From: Flavobacteriaceae bacterium
GTDB taxonomy: Bacteria > Bacteroidota > Bacteroidia > Flavobacteriales > Flavobacteriaceae
Assembly (NCBI GenBank): GCA_002719315.1
Contig: PBHD01000006.1
Span: 1 to 46,407, forward strand
Direction: 5' to 3'
DNA length: 46,407 nt
The translations under genes and the position numbers were made by a program. Positions 29,112 to 37,475 of the stretch are shown here, piece after piece (positions within the stretch are counted from its first letter, which is position 1; the number at the start of each line of letters is the position of its first letter). A model generated the notes under the pieces. The model was not told where the DNA came from. It worked only from the letters and a program-made list of their open reading frames with translations, and did no database searches.

Positions 29112-29567
29112 ATGAAAAAGCAATTATTTACCCTACTTTTTATTACCATCTTTTTCTCTTGTCAAAATCATCAAAAGATTTCTGATATAGCAGTTAAAGA
29201 TGCATTTTATAATCTTTTTGATGTTTTAGATAATGATCCAAAAAACTTTGGAGAAGTCGTAACCGATGATTTTTTAATTTTTGAAAACAGCAAAAGATAT
29301 AATCTTGATGAATTTATTGAATTTGTTATGGGTTTTGATATAATTGAGAGTGAAAGAAAATTCAAAAACCTGTCTATAGATACTGATTCTAATTCTGCTC
29401 ATATTACTTTAGATCATCACGGTGAGTTTTTAATAAATACGCCTAATGGTAAACAGAGATTAATTTTTGATTGGCTTGAAAGTGCTTATTTAATCAAGGA
29501 TGGAAAATCTCTAAAATTTAAATTTTATTTTTCTGAAGCAATAAAAGACACTATTATATCACTATAA
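29112..29567 (+). CDS. NTF2-like lipoprotein
   Basis: 151 residues with a lipoprotein signal (MKKQLFTLLFITIFFSC) and an NTF2-like arrangement: helix KDAFYNLFDVLDNDPKNFGE, FLIFENSKRYNLDEFIEFVM, then strands with SAHITLDHHGEFLI and LIFDWLESAYLIKDGK. It resembles DUF4440/SnoaL-type proteins. Function unknown. Flanked on both sides by copies of a short intergenic repeat. Confidence 0.6.
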   Translation: MKKQLFTLLFITIFFSCQNHQKISDIAVKDAFYNLFDVLDNDPKNFGEVVTDDFLIFENSKRYNLDEFIEFVMGFDIIESERKFKNLSIDTDSNSAHITLDHHGEFLINTPNGKQRLIFDWLESAYLIKDGKSLKFKFYFSEAIKDTIISL

Positions 29568-29569
29568 CC

Positions 29570-29602
29570 AAATACTATAGATTCTTTAAGTGATTAGGGT
29601 TT
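29570..29602. repeat. Short dispersed repeat, copy C
   Basis: AAATACTATAGATTCTTTAA followed by GTGATTAGGGTTTA, directly after the stop of the lipoprotein gene at 29567. Compared with copy B it lacks one C in ACCTATAG and a 10-base piece. The two copies flank one gene, so the pair could have arisen with a duplication or rearrangement. Confidence 0.45.
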
Positions 29603-29792
29603 AGTTATTTGAATATATTTTCGAAAGAGAGTTTTTGTTTTGAAGTGAAGTTTTTGACAATTTTGAGTCACCATGGATGTAAAGTTCGTCTGAATTGAAA
29701 TAACTTATTCTCCCTGCCTGAAGATTTCGAAAAAATCTAGTAGCCATAATTACTAATTCGTCTATTGATTTTGGTTGATTATATGGATGCAT
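29601..29792 (-). CDS. Possible 63-residue protein or gene fragment
   Basis: An open frame that starts MHPYNQPKSIDELVIMATRF and continues FRNLQAGRISYFNSDELYIH, then a Ser/Lys-rich tail. The first 45 residues look like real protein (balanced composition, amphipathic helix), the tail less so. No family recognised. It lies 46 bases after a HAD phosphatase on the same strand, in a region with two other broken genes nearby, so it could be the end of a once longer gene. Confidence 0.35.
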   Translation of the reverse strand: MHPYNQPKSIDELVIMATRFFRNLQAGRISYFNSDELYIHGDSKLSKTSLQNKNSLSKIYSNN

Positions 29793-29838
29793 TTAACATC
29801 AAACATGGTCTCAGGCCTTATTTCGTTTTCAGTTACTT

Positions 29839-30480
29839 TCATAAATCTATCATTTGCAGTTGAGTGTCTTTAAAATCGTTAATCACGTTTGTTCCTAAGG
29901 GGAAAGAAGTATGAAAACTTCTTACGCCGACAAAACGTACATTTTCATGCAGGGCTGCATCATAATCTGTAAGTGTATCACCAAAAAAGATCATTTCATT
30001 TGTAGTTATGCTGTAGTCAACAACGATTTTCTGAATGATCTCTTTTTTTGTTTGAGGAGAACCGTATATATTGGTAAAATAATCAGTTAGTTTTCTTTTA
30101 TCAAGAATTTTCTTGATCTCCTTTTCAGGTGTCCCAGTGCAAATGAACTGCATATAGTTATTCACCATACGACTGACAAACAGGTCTGCGCCAGGTATAA
30201 AAGGTGAGTCAATCACTTTTTGCAAAACAAGTGACGAAAAATAACCTCCCATGTCTTTAACTTGTTTGTCATCAAGTTCTTTTCCAAGAAAAGTTTTGTG
30301 ATAGTACTTAAATTTTTCAAAACGCGAAATTCCCCCGTGGGACAGATGATAATCAATTACCTTTTTTTGTATTTCTTTTCCATATTGTGCATACATTTCT
30401 CCGAATGCTTCTGTCTTTACATTCACAGAATCGCATATCACGCCATCGAAATCATATATAATTGCTTTTATTTTATTCAT
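29839..30480 (-). CDS. HAD superfamily hydrolase (phosphatase)
   Basis: 213 residues from the Met at 30480 ([20 protein letters not shown]). Motif I is DFDGV with the nucleophile and acid/base Asp, motif II is [11 protein letters not shown] (Thr), and motif IV is [12 protein letters not shown] with two acidic residues; a helical cap (about 15-80) marks the phosphoglycolate phosphatase-like subclass. Such enzymes dephosphorylate sugar phosphates, and near relatives occur in surface polysaccharide loci. It overlaps the 3' end of a truncated sulfatase frame by 8 bases, and its base composition looks somewhat richer in G and C than its neighbours, so it may have arrived by transfer. Confidence 0.8.
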   Translation of the reverse strand: MNKIKAIIYDFDGVICDSVNVKTEAFGEMYAQYGKEIQKKVIDYHLSHGGISRFEKFKYYHKTFLGKELDDKQVKDMGGYFSSLVLQKVIDSPFIPGADLFVSRMVNNYMQFICTGTPEKEIKKILDKRKLTDYFTNIYGSPQTKKEIIQKIVVDYSITTNEMIFFGDTLTDYDAALHENVRFVGVRSFHTSFPLGTNVINDFKDTQLQMIDL

Positions 30481-30685
30481 ATTCTGCAATAATCGTTACT
30501 GGACATCCATCAGAAGCTAATTTATCAATATTTGGAGTTTTGATTTCATCGCTGTCCATAAAACCAAAGTCAGAATAGCCAGCGTCATCAGCTAAAATTA
30601 TCAAAATATTTGGTTTTGAATCAGCACAAGAAAACGTAACGATTAAAAAGGGGATTATTAAAATACTTTTTATAAAAATTTTCAT
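30473..30685 (-). pseudogene. 5' remnant of a sulfatase gene
   Basis: 70 residues: a lipoprotein signal ([20 protein letters not shown]) and the unmistakable N-terminus of an S1-type sulfatase, [19 protein letters not shown] (the first calcium-binding Asp pair) and [15 protein letters not shown]. Family members run on for some 400-500 residues with the C-x-P-S-R active-site block; here the frame changes to [10 protein letters not shown] and stops within the start of the HAD gene. The active site is absent, so it cannot be a working sulfatase. It directly abuts the Gfo/Idh/MocA stop codon, showing that it was once part of that gene row. Confidence 0.8.
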
Positions 30686-32047
30686 TTATTTCATTTTAAT
30701 TTCCCAACCAGATTCATAATTCCTTGACCAAAATAAATTAGCTTTTTTATTAGTTGTTTTTCCACTTATCTCATCAATATCGAAAGCTGTATTAGCTCTG
30801 TAGGCAATGTTAGCATAATGAACCATGCTTTGACTAATCACTGCATCTTCAATTGGTGAATTTAATTGGGTGTTATTTCTAATTGCATCAATAAAATTTT
30901 GCATATGTCTGGTGGTCATATCTCCTCCTCCACCTAGAGAAATTCCAGATTCAACATCATTTGATTTAACATTTTCAACAATATTTCCTTCCAAATCATA
31001 AACAGTATACTCTTTCCTGTTAACAAAGACGGACCCCTTAGTTCCATAAATAACAGTTCCTCTTCCACCTAACCTACTCTTTCCAAATGCATTTCTACTT
31101 CTTCCGATCCAGTTTATAGATTTATTTTCTGAAAATCTAAATTTTGCCTCCATGTTATCATACATGGTCCAGCCGTCATCTATAAAATGGTTTTTTTGGG
31201 CAAAAACACTCACATTATTTGGATAGTTAACATTCAATGCCCAACGAGCAATATCTAACTCATGAGTTGCATTGTTTCCAGCCTCCCCCGTTCCATATTC
31301 CCATCCATACCATCTCCAATTATAATCCCAAGTATCATGAGTATATTTTCTTCTTGGAGCAGGACCTTGAAACAAGTTCCAATTTAAACCCTCAGGCGCT
31401 TCCATTTCAACTTGATTTGGAACCATTCCTCTATTATTATTATAAAACGCAACAGCATTATAAGCTTCACCTATCAAGCCATCATGGATTTTTTTAATAA
31501 TGTTATTAGTATGATTAGAAGATCTTTGTTGATTACCCATTTGCACAACTTTATTGAAGAATCTCATATGATTTACAATTTGGTCACTTTCTTGCATATT
31601 GTGACTACAGGGCTTTTCTAAATAAACATGCTTTCCCGACTCCATGGCTTTACATGCACCATAGGCATGCCAATGGTCTGGTGTTACCATTATTACGGCA
31701 TCAACATTTTTATCATCTAGAATCTTATGGATATCAACTTCTGTTTTAGCGGAAAGCCCAGTTAAATCATTGAATTGTTTATTAGCTATTGTCATTTGCT
31801 TTTCCATCACATCACAGAAATACAAAATATCAACATTATTTAATTTGACAGATGATTTTAATAATCCTGGTAATCTTCTACCTAACCCTTGAAAAGCTAT
31901 ATTAATTCTATCATTTGCCCCAATAACTTTAGAATAACTTTTTGCTGAGAGTTTATTTGGTGACCCGTACAAGGTTTCATTAACAGTCAATAAACCAATG
32001 GATGCTAAGGAAACTTTTTTTAAAAATTTTCTTCTTTTATTTTTCAT
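30686..32047 (-). CDS. Exported Gfo/Idh/MocA family oxidoreductase
   Basis: 453 residues. The leader MKNKRRKFLKKVSLASIGLL is Tat-like (R-R-K-F-L-K). The Rossmann fold follows with INIAFQGLGRRLPGLL and VDAVIMVTPDHWHAYGACKA, then the family motif HVYLEKPCSHNM. The C-terminal domain has WDYNWRWYGWEYGTGEAGNN and THELDIARWAL, with the His expected near the active site. Such enzymes oxidise or reduce sugars and glycosides, often at C3. It is located 51 bases after a DUF1080 gene, and that pairing is the known combination for making and cleaving 3-keto-glycosides in Bacteroidota. Confidence 0.85.
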   Translation of the reverse strand: MKNKRRKFLKKVSLASIGLLTVNETLYGSPNKLSAKSYSKVIGANDRINIAFQGLGRRLPGLLKSSVKLNNVDILYFCDVMEKQMTIANKQFNDLTGLSAKTEVDIHKILDDKNVDAVIMVTPDHWHAYGACKAMESGKHVYLEKPCSHNMQESDQIVNHMRFFNKVVQMGNQQRSSNHTNNIIKKIHDGLIGEAYNAVAFYNNNRGMVPNQVEMEAPEGLNWNLFQGPAPRRKYTHDTWDYNWRWYGWEYGTGEAGNNATHELDIARWALNVNYPNNVSVFAQKNHFIDDGWTMYDNMEAKFRFSENKSINWIGRSRNAFGKSRLGGRGTVIYGTKGSVFVNRKEYTVYDLEGNIVENVKSNDVESGISLGGGGDMTTRHMQNFIDAIRNNTQLNSPIEDAVISQSMVHYANIAYRANTAFDIDEISGKTTNKKANLFWSRNYESGWEIKMK

Positions 32048-32098
32048 TTTTATAATTTAAATACTAATTAAACTTAAATTAAACGGTACTAAAAAAAA

Positions 32099-33493
32099 TT
32101 AAAATTCTCTTACTTTAATGTTTTTAAAATATACTTCGTAACCATGATCTTGTAAAAGAATATGACCAGCATCTAAAAGTCCAAAACCAGCCCATTTTTG
32201 ATATTTACTGTAATTTACAAGTGACTTAAAAACTTGGGAATACCTATCATATTCCAGCATTTTTATATTATCCAACCAGTGTTCAACGTGACCTCCATCT
32301 ACAAATATTCTTGCTCTATGCCAAGTGTTGGGTTTAACATTTCTTTTTCCTCTTGATTCTTGTAAATTTTCGGCTGTTATTAAATCATACAAAGAAGCTA
32401 CTGTTCTATTTCCTAAAACACCTTTCTTTGCATCAGGGTGATTTTCATCATCTAAAATTTGAAATTCAAGTCCAATTGAAGACCCTTTGCCTTGATTCAT
32501 TTCAGTATCAACAAAATATTTAATCCCACTATTAGCTCCCTTTGTAATCATAAAATCTAACTCTAATTCAAAATTGCTAAACTTTTTTTTAGTAACTATA
32601 TCACCACCAAACTCTGATTCTTTACCACCACTATCTATAACTTTTAATAAACCATCCTTAATTATCCATCCATTTTTAGGAAAAGTATTTAATTTTGCTC
32701 CTCTCCAACCATTTGTTGTTTCACCATCCCAAAGAAATCTCCAACCTTTAGATCTTTGGTCATCTGAGAGATAATTATCGATATAATTTATTTCAGTAGC
32801 GTAACTTTCAACAGGCCACCTGTTTTTTTCAATATCTGTTGTTGAAATTCTTAAATTTTTCCATCGCACAACCTTTCCTTCGTTCTCAACTGTATTTATA
32901 GAATGTATTTGCAATGCAATAAAACCTCTTTTGGAAGTGTCATCTAATAAATTTGAACATTGAATTCCATTAACCCATGTTCTTATAGATGTTCCCACTG
33001 CCTCAATCCTGACTTTATTCCAAACACCATTTTTAAAAGCGTTTTTTCCCTTTTCATTTCTTGTTAAAGGATACAAAAAAAGACCTCTTCTTGATTGATC
33101 ATAAATCCCACCAGTCCATGATCTAAACTCATCCGTATCTAGTTCACACTGATAACCAAAAACATCTCCTTTTTTTGAGATAAGACTTCTAAATTGAACA
33201 CCAGAATTTAAACCAGGAGATGCGAAAATTTCATATTCAAAAATAAAATCATCATAATGATTAATAGTCCCCATGTAGGTGCTTGGAGAGTTTAATATTG
33301 ATGTTGCTTGAATTACACCGTCATTTAAAATTTCAAAGTCTGCCTGACCTTGCTTTATTTCCCAACCATCAAAATTCTTTCCATTAAAAAGTTGTGTCCA
33401 GTTTGTTTGTGACAATCCTATCAATGGAAATAACAGTAGCAAAAGAGTGTAAATTTTAATCCATTTTATTTTTATCATAATTATTGTTTTCAT
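32099..33493 (-). CDS. Secreted DUF1080 protein with two domains (3-keto-disaccharide hydrolase family)
   Basis: 464 residues with a signal peptide; the Met at 33478 (MIKIKWIKIYTLLLLLFPL) is an equally good start. Two copies of the concanavalin-like DUF1080 domain follow, the first from TNWTQLFNGKNFDGWEIK to about residue 215, the second from KGWRFLWDGETTNGWRGAK to the end, each opening with the F(N/D)G....GW signature. Members of this family hydrolyse 3-keto-glycosides produced by Gfo/Idh/MocA dehydrogenases. The second copy contains NSGIKYFVDTEMN and SIGLEFQILDDENHPDA. The gene is tightly linked to the SDR oxidoreductase upstream and a Gfo/Idh/MocA gene downstream. Confidence 0.85.
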   Translation of the reverse strand: MKTIIMIKIKWIKIYTLLLLLFPLIGLSQTNWTQLFNGKNFDGWEIKQGQADFEILNDGVIQATSILNSPSTYMGTINHYDDFIFEYEIFASPGLNSGVQFRSLISKKGDVFGYQCELDTDEFRSWTGGIYDQSRRGLFLYPLTRNEKGKNAFKNGVWNKVRIEAVGTSIRTWVNGIQCSNLLDDTSKRGFIALQIHSINTVENEGKVVRWKNLRISTTDIEKNRWPVESYATEINYIDNYLSDDQRSKGWRFLWDGETTNGWRGAKLNTFPKNGWIIKDGLLKVIDSGGKESEFGGDIVTKKKFSNFELELDFMITKGANSGIKYFVDTEMNQGKGSSIGLEFQILDDENHPDAKKGVLGNRTVASLYDLITAENLQESRGKRNVKPNTWHRARIFVDGGHVEHWLDNIKMLEYDRYSQVFKSLVNYSKYQKWAGFGLLDAGHILLQDHGYEVYFKNIKVREF

Positions 33494-33496
33494 TAA

Positions 33497-34312
33497 TTAA
33501 ACCCCACTGAAAGCATTAAAACCTCCATCAATTGGCAAAACTACACCAGTTATAAAACTTGAAGCATCGCTACATAAAAAATGTATAGCCCCGTTTAATT
33601 CTTCGGCTTTACCAAAGCGTTTCATTGGAGTATTATTAATAATAGTATTTCCTCTCTGGGTGTAAGACCCATCTTTATTTAATAAAAGATCTTTGTTTTG
33701 ATTTCCTATAAAAAATCCAGGTGCTATAGCATTTACTCTAATTTTTCCGTTAAACTTCAAAGCCATTTCTACAGACATCCACTTTGTAAAATTTTCAATA
33801 GCTGCTTTTGAAGCTGAATACCCTACAACCCGTGATATAACTCTATCAGCTGACATGGATGAATAGTTTATAATAACTCCTGATTTTTGTTTAGCCATTA
33901 TTTTTCCGAAAATTAAGGACGGAATTACAGATCCATTTAAGTTTAGCTCTGTAACTTTTGAAAAATCTTCTAAAGATAAATCGAAAATATTTTGATTTTC
34001 GCCAATAGTTGCGCCAGGCATATTTCCACCAGCAGCATTTAATAAAATATCAATTTTACCAAATGTTTTTAAAACTTTTAAACTTACATCCTCTACAGAT
34101 TGTTTTGATATCACATTACATTCGAAACCTACTGCTTCACCACCACTTTTGAGTAACTGATTTACAATTTGATCAATTTTATCTTTATGTCTTCCTAGAA
34201 CAACAACCTTAACACCAGATTTACAAAAACTCATAGCAATTGAACTTCCTAAAACTCCAGTTCCTCCAGTGATAATTGCTACTTTATTTTCTAAACTAAA
34301 TTTTGAACTCAT
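33497..34312 (-). CDS. uxuB: SDR family oxidoreductase, probable D-mannonate oxidoreductase
   Basis: 271 residues with the classical short-chain dehydrogenase motifs: the cofactor loop ITGGTGVLGSS (about 14-24), the NAAGG motif (about 90), Ser in INYSSMSADR and the YSASK catalytic pair near 165. The C-terminal GNQNKDLLLNKDGSYTQRGN and PMKRFGKAEELNGAIHFLCS resemble the SDR-type mannonate oxidoreductase of Bacillus and related bacteria, which interconverts fructuronate and mannonate. The neighbourhood (mannonate dehydratase uxuA, TRAP transporter) supports this. Gluconate 5-dehydrogenase is the close alternative. Confidence 0.72.
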   Translation of the reverse strand: MSSKFSLENKVAIITGGTGVLGSSIAMSFCKSGVKVVVLGRHKDKIDQIVNQLLKSGGEAVGFECNVISKQSVEDVSLKVLKTFGKIDILLNAAGGNMPGATIGENQNIFDLSLEDFSKVTELNLNGSVIPSLIFGKIMAKQKSGVIINYSSMSADRVISRVVGYSASKAAIENFTKWMSVEMALKFNGKIRVNAIAPGFFIGNQNKDLLLNKDGSYTQRGNTIINNTPMKRFGKAEELNGAIHFLCSDASSFITGVVLPIDGGFNAFSGV

Positions 34313-34388
34313 TTTAAAATTGTTTGTATTAAATTATTAAATTTTACTTAACTATAACAAGTTAAATCATTCATTTTTATGTAGATAA

Positions 34389-34420
34389 CAAACTTAGTTC
34401 AACGAAAAAATTTGTTTCAA
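34389..34420 (-). promoter_or_regulatory. Putative promoter before the SDR-DUF1080-Gfo genes
   Basis: On the minus strand TAAGTTTG (34389-34396) fits TAnnTTTG, with TTG (34418-34420) 21 bases upstream. It lies in the 108-base spacer between dctM and the SDR gene and would transcribe uxuB and the genes behind it independently of the transporter. Consensus match only. Confidence 0.35.
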
Positions 34421-35716
34421 TTAATAATCAAATAAATTGGGAAGAAATAATGTGATAGAGGGAATATAGGTAGTTAGAAAAAGTGAAATTATCATCACAA
34501 TAAAAAATGGAATTAAAGGTTTAATTACATTAACAATACTAGTTTTAGCCACACCAACACCAACAAATAATATAGATCCAACTGGTGGGGTACACAATCC
34601 AATACATAAATTTAAAACTAATATGATTCCAAAATGAACTGGATCAATCCCTAGCGTGGTAACAACAGGCAAAAAAATAGGTGTAAAAATTAAAACAGCT
34701 GGGGTAATATCCATAAATATTCCAACAATTAATAAAATTAAGTTAATTATTAGTAGAATAATCATTTTATTATCACTAAATCCAAGTAAAAAAGAACTGA
34801 TTTCTTGAGGAATATTTTCAAAAGAAAGAACCCAAGACATGCACATCGAAGCACTAATTAACAACATTACTATTGCTGTTGTTTCCACAGATTTTAGAAA
34901 AATTTTAGGAAGTTTTTTTATGGATAATTCTTTATAAATAAAACCCAATATAATAGAATATAATACAGCAATAGCTGAAGCTTCAGTTGCCGTGAAAATA
35001 CCAGAGATGATTCCACCGATAATTATAATTAATAAAAAAAGACTAGGAATCGCATAAAAAAATGATGCCATTATTTCTTTTAAAGTAGATCTATTACCTA
35101 CTTTATATTTATTTTTTTTAGACCAAAACAAAGCTACTAGCATCAATAAAAGACCAGTCAAAATTCCAGGGATGTAACCCGCTAAAAATAATGCCCCAAC
35201 AGAAACACCTCCACTAGCTAATGAGTAAACAATTAAAACATTACTAGGGGGAATAATCAGTCCTGTGGTTGCCGAGGTTATATTGACTGCTACACCAAAA
35301 TCTTTAGAATACCCTTCTTTTTCCATCTCAGGCCCTAAAACACTACCCATTGCAGAAGCAGAGGCCATTGCCGAACCTGAAATTGAGCCCATTAACATTG
35401 CGGAAATAATATTTATCAAAGCTAAACCGCCAGGTAAAAAACCTACCAATGTTTTGGCAAATTGAATTAATCTTCCAGCAATCCCTCCACTATTCATTAT
35501 TTGGCCTGAAAGAATAAACAATGGAACAGCCAATAAAGCAAAACTATCAAGTCCTGTAGCCATTCTTTGAGAAACTGTTGTGAATGATGATAATAGTGGA
35601 ATGCTAACTAAAATTGTGAGTAAAGAGGAAATTGAAATAGACCAAGCCACTGGAACAGATATTGATATTAAAACAATAAAGGAAAAAATCAATACTAAAA
35701 TTGGTATATACTCCAT
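34421..35716 (-). CDS. dctM: TRAP transporter large permease (DctM)
   Basis: 431 residues with about 12 hydrophobic segments. Family landmarks are LLAVPLFILSGQIMNSGGIA, MLMGSISGSAMASASAMGSV, ITSATTGLIIPPSNVLIVYS and GLCTPPVGSILFVGVG. It forms the sodium-coupled channel of a tripartite TRAP transporter. Its start overlaps the dctQ stop by one base, so the three TRAP genes dctP-dctQ-dctM are translationally coupled. The flanking uronate genes suggest that the transporter imports a uronic acid monomer. Confidence 0.9.
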   Translation of the reverse strand: MEYIPILVLIFSFIVLISISVPVAWSISISSLLTILVSIPLLSSFTTVSQRMATGLDSFALLAVPLFILSGQIMNSGGIAGRLIQFAKTLVGFLPGGLALINIISAMLMGSISGSAMASASAMGSVLGPEMEKEGYSKDFGVAVNITSATTGLIIPPSNVLIVYSLASGGVSVGALFLAGYIPGILTGLLLMLVALFWSKKNKYKVGNRSTLKEIMASFFYAIPSLFLLIIIIGGIISGIFTATEASAIAVLYSIILGFIYKELSIKKLPKIFLKSVETTAIVMLLISASMCMSWVLSFENIPQEISSFLLGFSDNKMIILLIINLILLIVGIFMDITPAVLIFTPIFLPVVTTLGIDPVHFGIILVLNLCIGLCTPPVGSILFVGVGVAKTSIVNVIKPLIPFFIVMIISLFLTTYIPSITLFLPNLFDY

Positions 35717-36186
35717 TATTTACAATAATTTATTAAATCCGATACTTTATAAAAAATAATTAATAATCCACTAACAGGAACTACAAAATATACAAGTGAA
35801 AGAGGGATTTGAAGAGCAGGTGAAAACTGACCTAACAAATAAGTAATATACACTAAGCGTAAACCCCCCAAAATAAAAGCGCAAAAAACAAAAAAAATAA
35901 TGATATATATTATTATTTTTTTTATCATTAGTTGTGTGTTATCTGAGCTTTTATTAATAAAATAATCAATAGAGATGTGGCTATTTTGACCAGAAACATA
36001 AGCAGCTCCTAAAACACCAACCCAAATCATTAAATATCTTGCTAATTCCTCAGTGTAAGAACTTGGATTTTCTAATACATATCTAGTGAATACTTGCCAA
36101 AGAACAGTGAGAACCATTAAAAACATAATGATTATTAAAATCCAGCTTACTAAATTATCTAATCTTTTCCTTAAATTATTTATCAT
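35716..36186 (-). CDS. dctQ: TRAP transporter small permease (DctQ)
   Basis: 156 residues with four transmembrane segments (about 15-35, 47-65, 85-107 and 125-148) and the DctQ signature FTRYVLENPSSYTEELARYL followed by MIWVGVLGAAYVSGQNSHIS. This subunit supports the large permease. It overlaps the dctP gene by 4 bases and the dctM start by one. Confidence 0.88.
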   Translation of the reverse strand: MINNLRKRLDNLVSWILIIIMFLMVLTVLWQVFTRYVLENPSSYTEELARYLMIWVGVLGAAYVSGQNSHISIDYFINKSSDNTQLMIKKIIIYIIIFFVFCAFILGGLRLVYITYLLGQFSPALQIPLSLVYFVVPVSGLLIIFYKVSDLINYCK

Positions 36187-37151
36187 TTACTTTCCTTAAT
36201 TCTTTCAATAAAATTATAAAGTTCAGAATTACTCTTGTAGGACTCAAAAATATTTTTTGATTGTTCTACAAAGAGTTTTTTGTCTGGAATAATAATTTCA
36301 ACTCCAGCTTCTTTAAGAGCTTCTAATGATTCTTTTTCAGATTTTGCCCATAATTTTCTTTGTTCAATTACCGATAACTTAACACTATTGTTAACCCATT
36401 CTTTTTGTTGCTTATTTAAACTGTTCCAAGTGTGAGTACTCATTAAAAGGACATCAGGCAAAATAGTATGTTCATCTAAAGTGTAGAACTTACAAACTTC
36501 ATAGTGTTTAGACAAATAAAAACTAGGCGGATTGTTTTCAGCTCCATCAACTACACCTTGCTGAAGTGAGGTGTATAATTCGCCATAAGAAATTGGTGTT
36601 GGTGATCCACCAAGAATCTTTACCATATCAAAAGCTGTTTTACTTTCCATAACTCTAATCTTTAATCCATTTAAATCATTTGGGTTATAAATTTTTTTTT
36701 CTCTTGTATAAAAACTTCTTGCACCAGCATCATAATAGGCTAGCCCCTTTAACCAATACTTTTCTGTTCCAGAAAGTAAATCGGATCCAATATCGCTATC
36801 AAGAACAGAGTATGAATGTTCTCTGTCTCTGAATAAAAAAGGTAATCCAAAAACTTTAATATTTGGTGAAAAGTTCTCTAGTGATCCTGCCGATACTTTT
36901 GTCATGTCCAGACTACCTATTTGCAAAAGTTCCAAACATTGTCTTTCAGTACCTAATTGTTCACTAGGGTAAATTTGAATTCTCATTTTACCTTTTGATT
37001 GTAGTTTAATAACCGAATCCATAAAAACCATAGCTTTATGAACAGAGTGAGTAGTACTCAGACCGTGTCCAAGTCTTATAATTTTTACATCTCTGTCATT
37101 AGTACAGGAAATGAAAAAAACAAAAATTAAAAGTTTTAATAAAAACTTCAT
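36183..37151 (-). CDS. dctP: TRAP transporter substrate-binding lipoprotein (DctP)
   Basis: 322 residues from the Met at 37151, which starts a lipoprotein signal (MKFLLKLLIFVFFISC); an in-frame Met ten codons earlier lies inside the upstream uxaC fragment. The fold follows the DctP pattern: IIRLGHGLSTTHSVHKAM, IQIYPSEQLGTERQCLELL, LNGLKIRVMESKTAFDMVKI with the conserved Arg that binds the carboxylate of the ligand, then GGSPTPISYGELYTSLQQGV and VDGAENNPPSFY. The carboxylate ligand and the neighbouring uxuA and uxuB fit a hexuronate or aldonate substrate. Confidence 0.88.
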   Translation of the reverse strand: MKFLLKLLIFVFFISCTNDRDVKIIRLGHGLSTTHSVHKAMVFMDSVIKLQSKGKMRIQIYPSEQLGTERQCLELLQIGSLDMTKVSAGSLENFSPNIKVFGLPFLFRDREHSYSVLDSDIGSDLLSGTEKYWLKGLAYYDAGARSFYTREKKIYNPNDLNGLKIRVMESKTAFDMVKILGGSPTPISYGELYTSLQQGVVDGAENNPPSFYLSKHYEVCKFYTLDEHTILPDVLLMSTHTWNSLNKQQKEWVNNSVKLSVIEQRKLWAKSEKESLEALKEAGVEIIIPDKKLFVEQSKNIFESYKSNSELYNFIERIKESK

Positions 37152-37155
37152 TAAA

Positions 37156-37473
37156 CTAAAGTTTAAAAAAATTTTTAGCATTATAATAACAAATATTTTG
37201 GACTATTTTTCCAAAAAATTTAATATCACTAGGCAACAAACCTTCATCAATTCCTAAAGACCTCATAACTCTCCATTTATAATGATCTCCGTCAAGCGAT
37301 GCCGCATTAATATTTTTGAATGTTATGTCTTTTAATAAAATATCAGGTGATAAATGGTTATGGTAATCGATAATGGGCATTTTGGCAGCGAACTCGTGAT
37401 ACAATAATTTTGATGTTTTATTTTGTAATAAAAAATCTTCATTCAAAAATGTTTTAGTTGAATTAAATTCCAT
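37156..37473 (-). pseudogene. uxaC: 5' remnant of glucuronate isomerase
   Basis: 105 residues that begin like UxaC: FLNEDFLLQNKTSKLLYHEF, MPIIDYHNHLSPDILL with the His-x-His metal ligands, then GDHYKWRVMRSLGIDE. After about residue 80 the match fades (KFFGKIVQNICYYNAKNFFK) and a stop follows, about 360 residues too early; the barrel and the remaining active site are missing. The frame lies 2 bases after uxuA and 4 before dctP, so operon spacing is kept and the rest of the gene was deleted. It cannot be a working isomerase; that step must be supplied from elsewhere or is not needed. Confidence 0.82.
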
Positions 37474-37475
37474 AA

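Noticed and set aside
34346-34366. Short inverted repeat (TTAAC/GTTAA) before the SDR gene as a regulator operator
   Set aside because: Only 5 bases per arm in AT-rich DNA, likely by chance, and no regulator gene is nearby.
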